Positions 53,230-54,260 of a stretch of DNA of 54,260 nucleotides are shown here, piece by piece. A program made the position numbers and the translations under genes. Position 1 is the stretch's first letter. Each line of letters opens with the position of its first letter. The stretch is from Candidatus Neomarinimicrobiota bacterium (GTDB taxonomy: Bacteria > Fidelibacterota > Fidelibacteria > Fidelibacterales > Fidelibacteraceae), in contig JAGGVO010000048.1 of NCBI GenBank assembly GCA_021157965.1, forward strand, positions 1 to 54,260. Direction: 5' to 3'. A model generated the notes under the pieces. That model was not told where the DNA came from and searched no databases. It worked only from the letters and a program-made list of their open reading frames with translations.

Positions 53230-54098
53230 AAGAACTTGTGGTCATCAGTGGAAAAGGGGGAACAGGCAAGACCAGCATCACAGGGGCTCTGGCTGTTTTA
53301 TGGCCCGATGCCGTTTTTGCCGATTGTGATGTGGATGCCTCAAATTTGCCCATCCTCCTGAATCCGGAAATCCGTGAAAAAATGCCCTTCAGCGGTGGGA
53401 AAAAGGCAAGAATTTTGGAGGATAACTGCACAGGATGCGGCTTGTGCGAGTCCTTGTGCAGTTTTCATGCCATTTCTCAGGTGGGTAACGGTATGTACCA
53501 GGTGGACTCTCTTGCCTGTGAAGGGTGCGGTTTGTGTTTTCGTGCGTGTCCCACGAATGCCATCCGTTTTGAACCTGTTATAAACGGGGATTTGTATGTT
53601 TCCCATACAGTCTGGGGAAAACTTATTCATGCAGATTTATACCCCGGTGAAGAGAATTCAGGAAAGCTGGTAACGGCGGTACGGCAGAAAGCCGGGGAAA
53701 TTGCAGATGCGGAGGGGAAAACGTGGATTCTCACGGATGGGGCACCGGGGACAGGTTGCCCGGTCATTGCTTCCCTTACCGGAGCCACAGGTGTCCTTAT
53801 TGTGACTGAACCGGGGGTCTCGGCTATCCATGATCTGGAGCGGATCGTGGAATTGACAAATTATTTTTCTATTCCTGCCATGATACTCATCAACAAGGCA
53901 GATATTTCTCCTGAACAGAGAAAGCGTATCCGGGCCATTGCCAAAAGGGAGTCTATACCGGTTTTGGGAGAGATTCCTTATCATTCGTCCTTTACTCAGT
54001 CCCAGATCAAGGGACAACCTGTCACCCTGGAAGGCGAACCGGAACTGCGCCGGTTGTTTGAGGACTTAAGGCAGGACATCCTGGAAAAACTCGCCTGA
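53226..54098 (+). CDS. MinD-superfamily ATPase with ferredoxin insert (second copy)
   Basis: The second ATPase has 290 aa from ATG 53226, which overlaps the stop of the first as ATGA. It shows SGKGGTGKTSITGALAVLWP, two 4Fe-4S motifs CTGCGLCESLCSFHAI and CEGCGLCFRACPTNAI, and TDGAPGTGCPVIASLTGA. It is a clear paralogue of the first copy, and such pairs probably work as a heterodimer. The frame extends five codons further upstream, but that lacks a ribosome binding site. No gene follows before the tRNA. Confidence 0.93.
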   Translation: MKELVVISGKGGTGKTSITGALAVLWPDAVFADCDVDASNLPILLNPEIREKMPFSGGKKARILEDNCTGCGLCESLCSFHAISQVGNGMYQVDSLACEGCGLCFRACPTNAIRFEPVINGDLYVSHTVWGKLIHADLYPGEENSGKLVTAVRQKAGEIADAEGKTWILTDGAPGTGCPVIASLTGATGVLIVTEPGVSAIHDLERIVELTNYFSIPAMILINKADISPEQRKRIRAIAKRESIPVLGEIPYHSSFTQSQIKGQPVTLEGEPELRRLFEDLRQDILEKLA

Positions 54099-54116
54099 AA
54101 AATCCATCAAAATATT

Positions 54117-54144
54117 TTGTATCATCAGTGAAAAGTCCTATATT
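54117..54144 (+). promoter_or_regulatory. Predicted tRNA-Ser promoter
   Basis: TTGTAT (54117-54122), a 16 bp spacer and TATATT (54139-54144), 26 bp before the tRNA. Transcription would start near 54151. Confidence 0.4.
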
Positions 54145-54170
54145 TTTCGGCTGTTTGAAAGGCAGTCAAA

Positions 54171-54259
54171 GGAGAGGTGGCCGAGTGGCTTAAGGCGACG
54201 GATTGCTAATCCGTTTTGCGGGGTTACCTGCAACCAGGGTTCAAATCCCTGCCTCTCCG
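54171..54259 (+). tRNA. tRNA-Ser (anticodon GCU)
   Basis: The acceptor arms GGAGAGG and CCTCTCC pair fully. The anticodon stem CGGAT/ATCCG encloses TTGCTAA with GCT as anticodon, which reads AGC/AGU. A long variable arm typical of serine tRNAs follows, then the T arm CAGGG-TTCAAAT-CCCTG. The discriminator is G. The window ends one base later, so the 3' CCA encoding cannot be judged. Confidence 0.95.
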
Positions 54260-54260
54260 C

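Overview
The window is a 54 kb chromosomal segment from a bacterium of the FCB (Fibrobacteres–Chlorobi–Bacteroidetes) neighbourhood. It looks more like one of the anaerobic candidate lineages such as Marinimicrobia-like groups than a true Bacteroidete, but this placement is inference. The evidence is: secY is followed directly by map and infA with no adk; the primary sigma factor is short (about 298 aa) and lacks region 1.1; and one secreted beta-propeller protein has a C-terminal FlgD/sorting-type domain. Against Bacteroidetes proper, clear Shine-Dalgarno sequences (AAGGAG, GGAGG) and classical -35/-10 promoters are visible. Anaerobic style genes at the right end (two MinD/ferredoxin ATPases and a NifX-like protein) point to an anaerobe.

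Bases 1-14577 hold the end of tuf and then a complete, uninterrupted S10-spc-alpha ribosomal supercluster on the + strand, from rpsJ to rplQ. It includes secY, map, infA, rpmJ (37 codons) and rpoA. Several of these genes start at TTG or GTG. L17 carries a long charged C-terminal tail.

Bases 14543-28508 (+ strand) are a mixed housekeeping and envelope stretch: a family-10-like glycosidase, an orphan hutI, two small envelope proteins ending at a terminator, a SPOR-domain protein, a secreted propeller protein, alaS, gcvPB, a nucleoside kinase with a threonyl-tRNA-synthetase-like N-terminus, an aminotransferase and tadA. Bases 29368-38842 (+) hold a GlcD/GlcF-type FAD/Fe-S oxidoreductase, an SpmA-SpmB fusion, a C45-type Ntn hydrolase, and a MacA-MacB(permease)-TolC set without its ATPase.

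Bases 39306-45264 are on the - strand: a ChbG-type deacetylase, a 23S rRNA uracil methyltransferase, deoC, a phosphoglucosamine/phosphomannomutase, rpsU and the primary sigma factor. From 45535 on (+): a four-helix-bundle (23S IVP) protein, a TerB-DnaJ protein, a PfkB kinase and pgi. Then (-) come aspA, fused to a cyclic-nucleotide-binding domain, and birA. The right end (+) has the NifX-like protein, two MinD/ferredoxin ATPases and a tRNA-Ser(GCU) cut by the window edge.

The most unusual feature is a family of three non-coding arrays of an 8-bp unit, consensus RTCTCAAC: 53 units at 28878-29301, 31 units at 39057-39304 and 10 units at 45911-45990. All lie in the same orientation and each array keeps perfect 8-bp phase. 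Two of them follow a conserved 35-bp leader (30/35 identical). The arrays show multi-unit higher-order duplications and a strand-biased G/A change at the unit junction. Other intergenic repeats (7-bp CAGTCGR units, a 25-bp duplicated motif resembling an insertion-sequence end, and many tiny perfect hairpins) occur in the same gaps or in similar ones.
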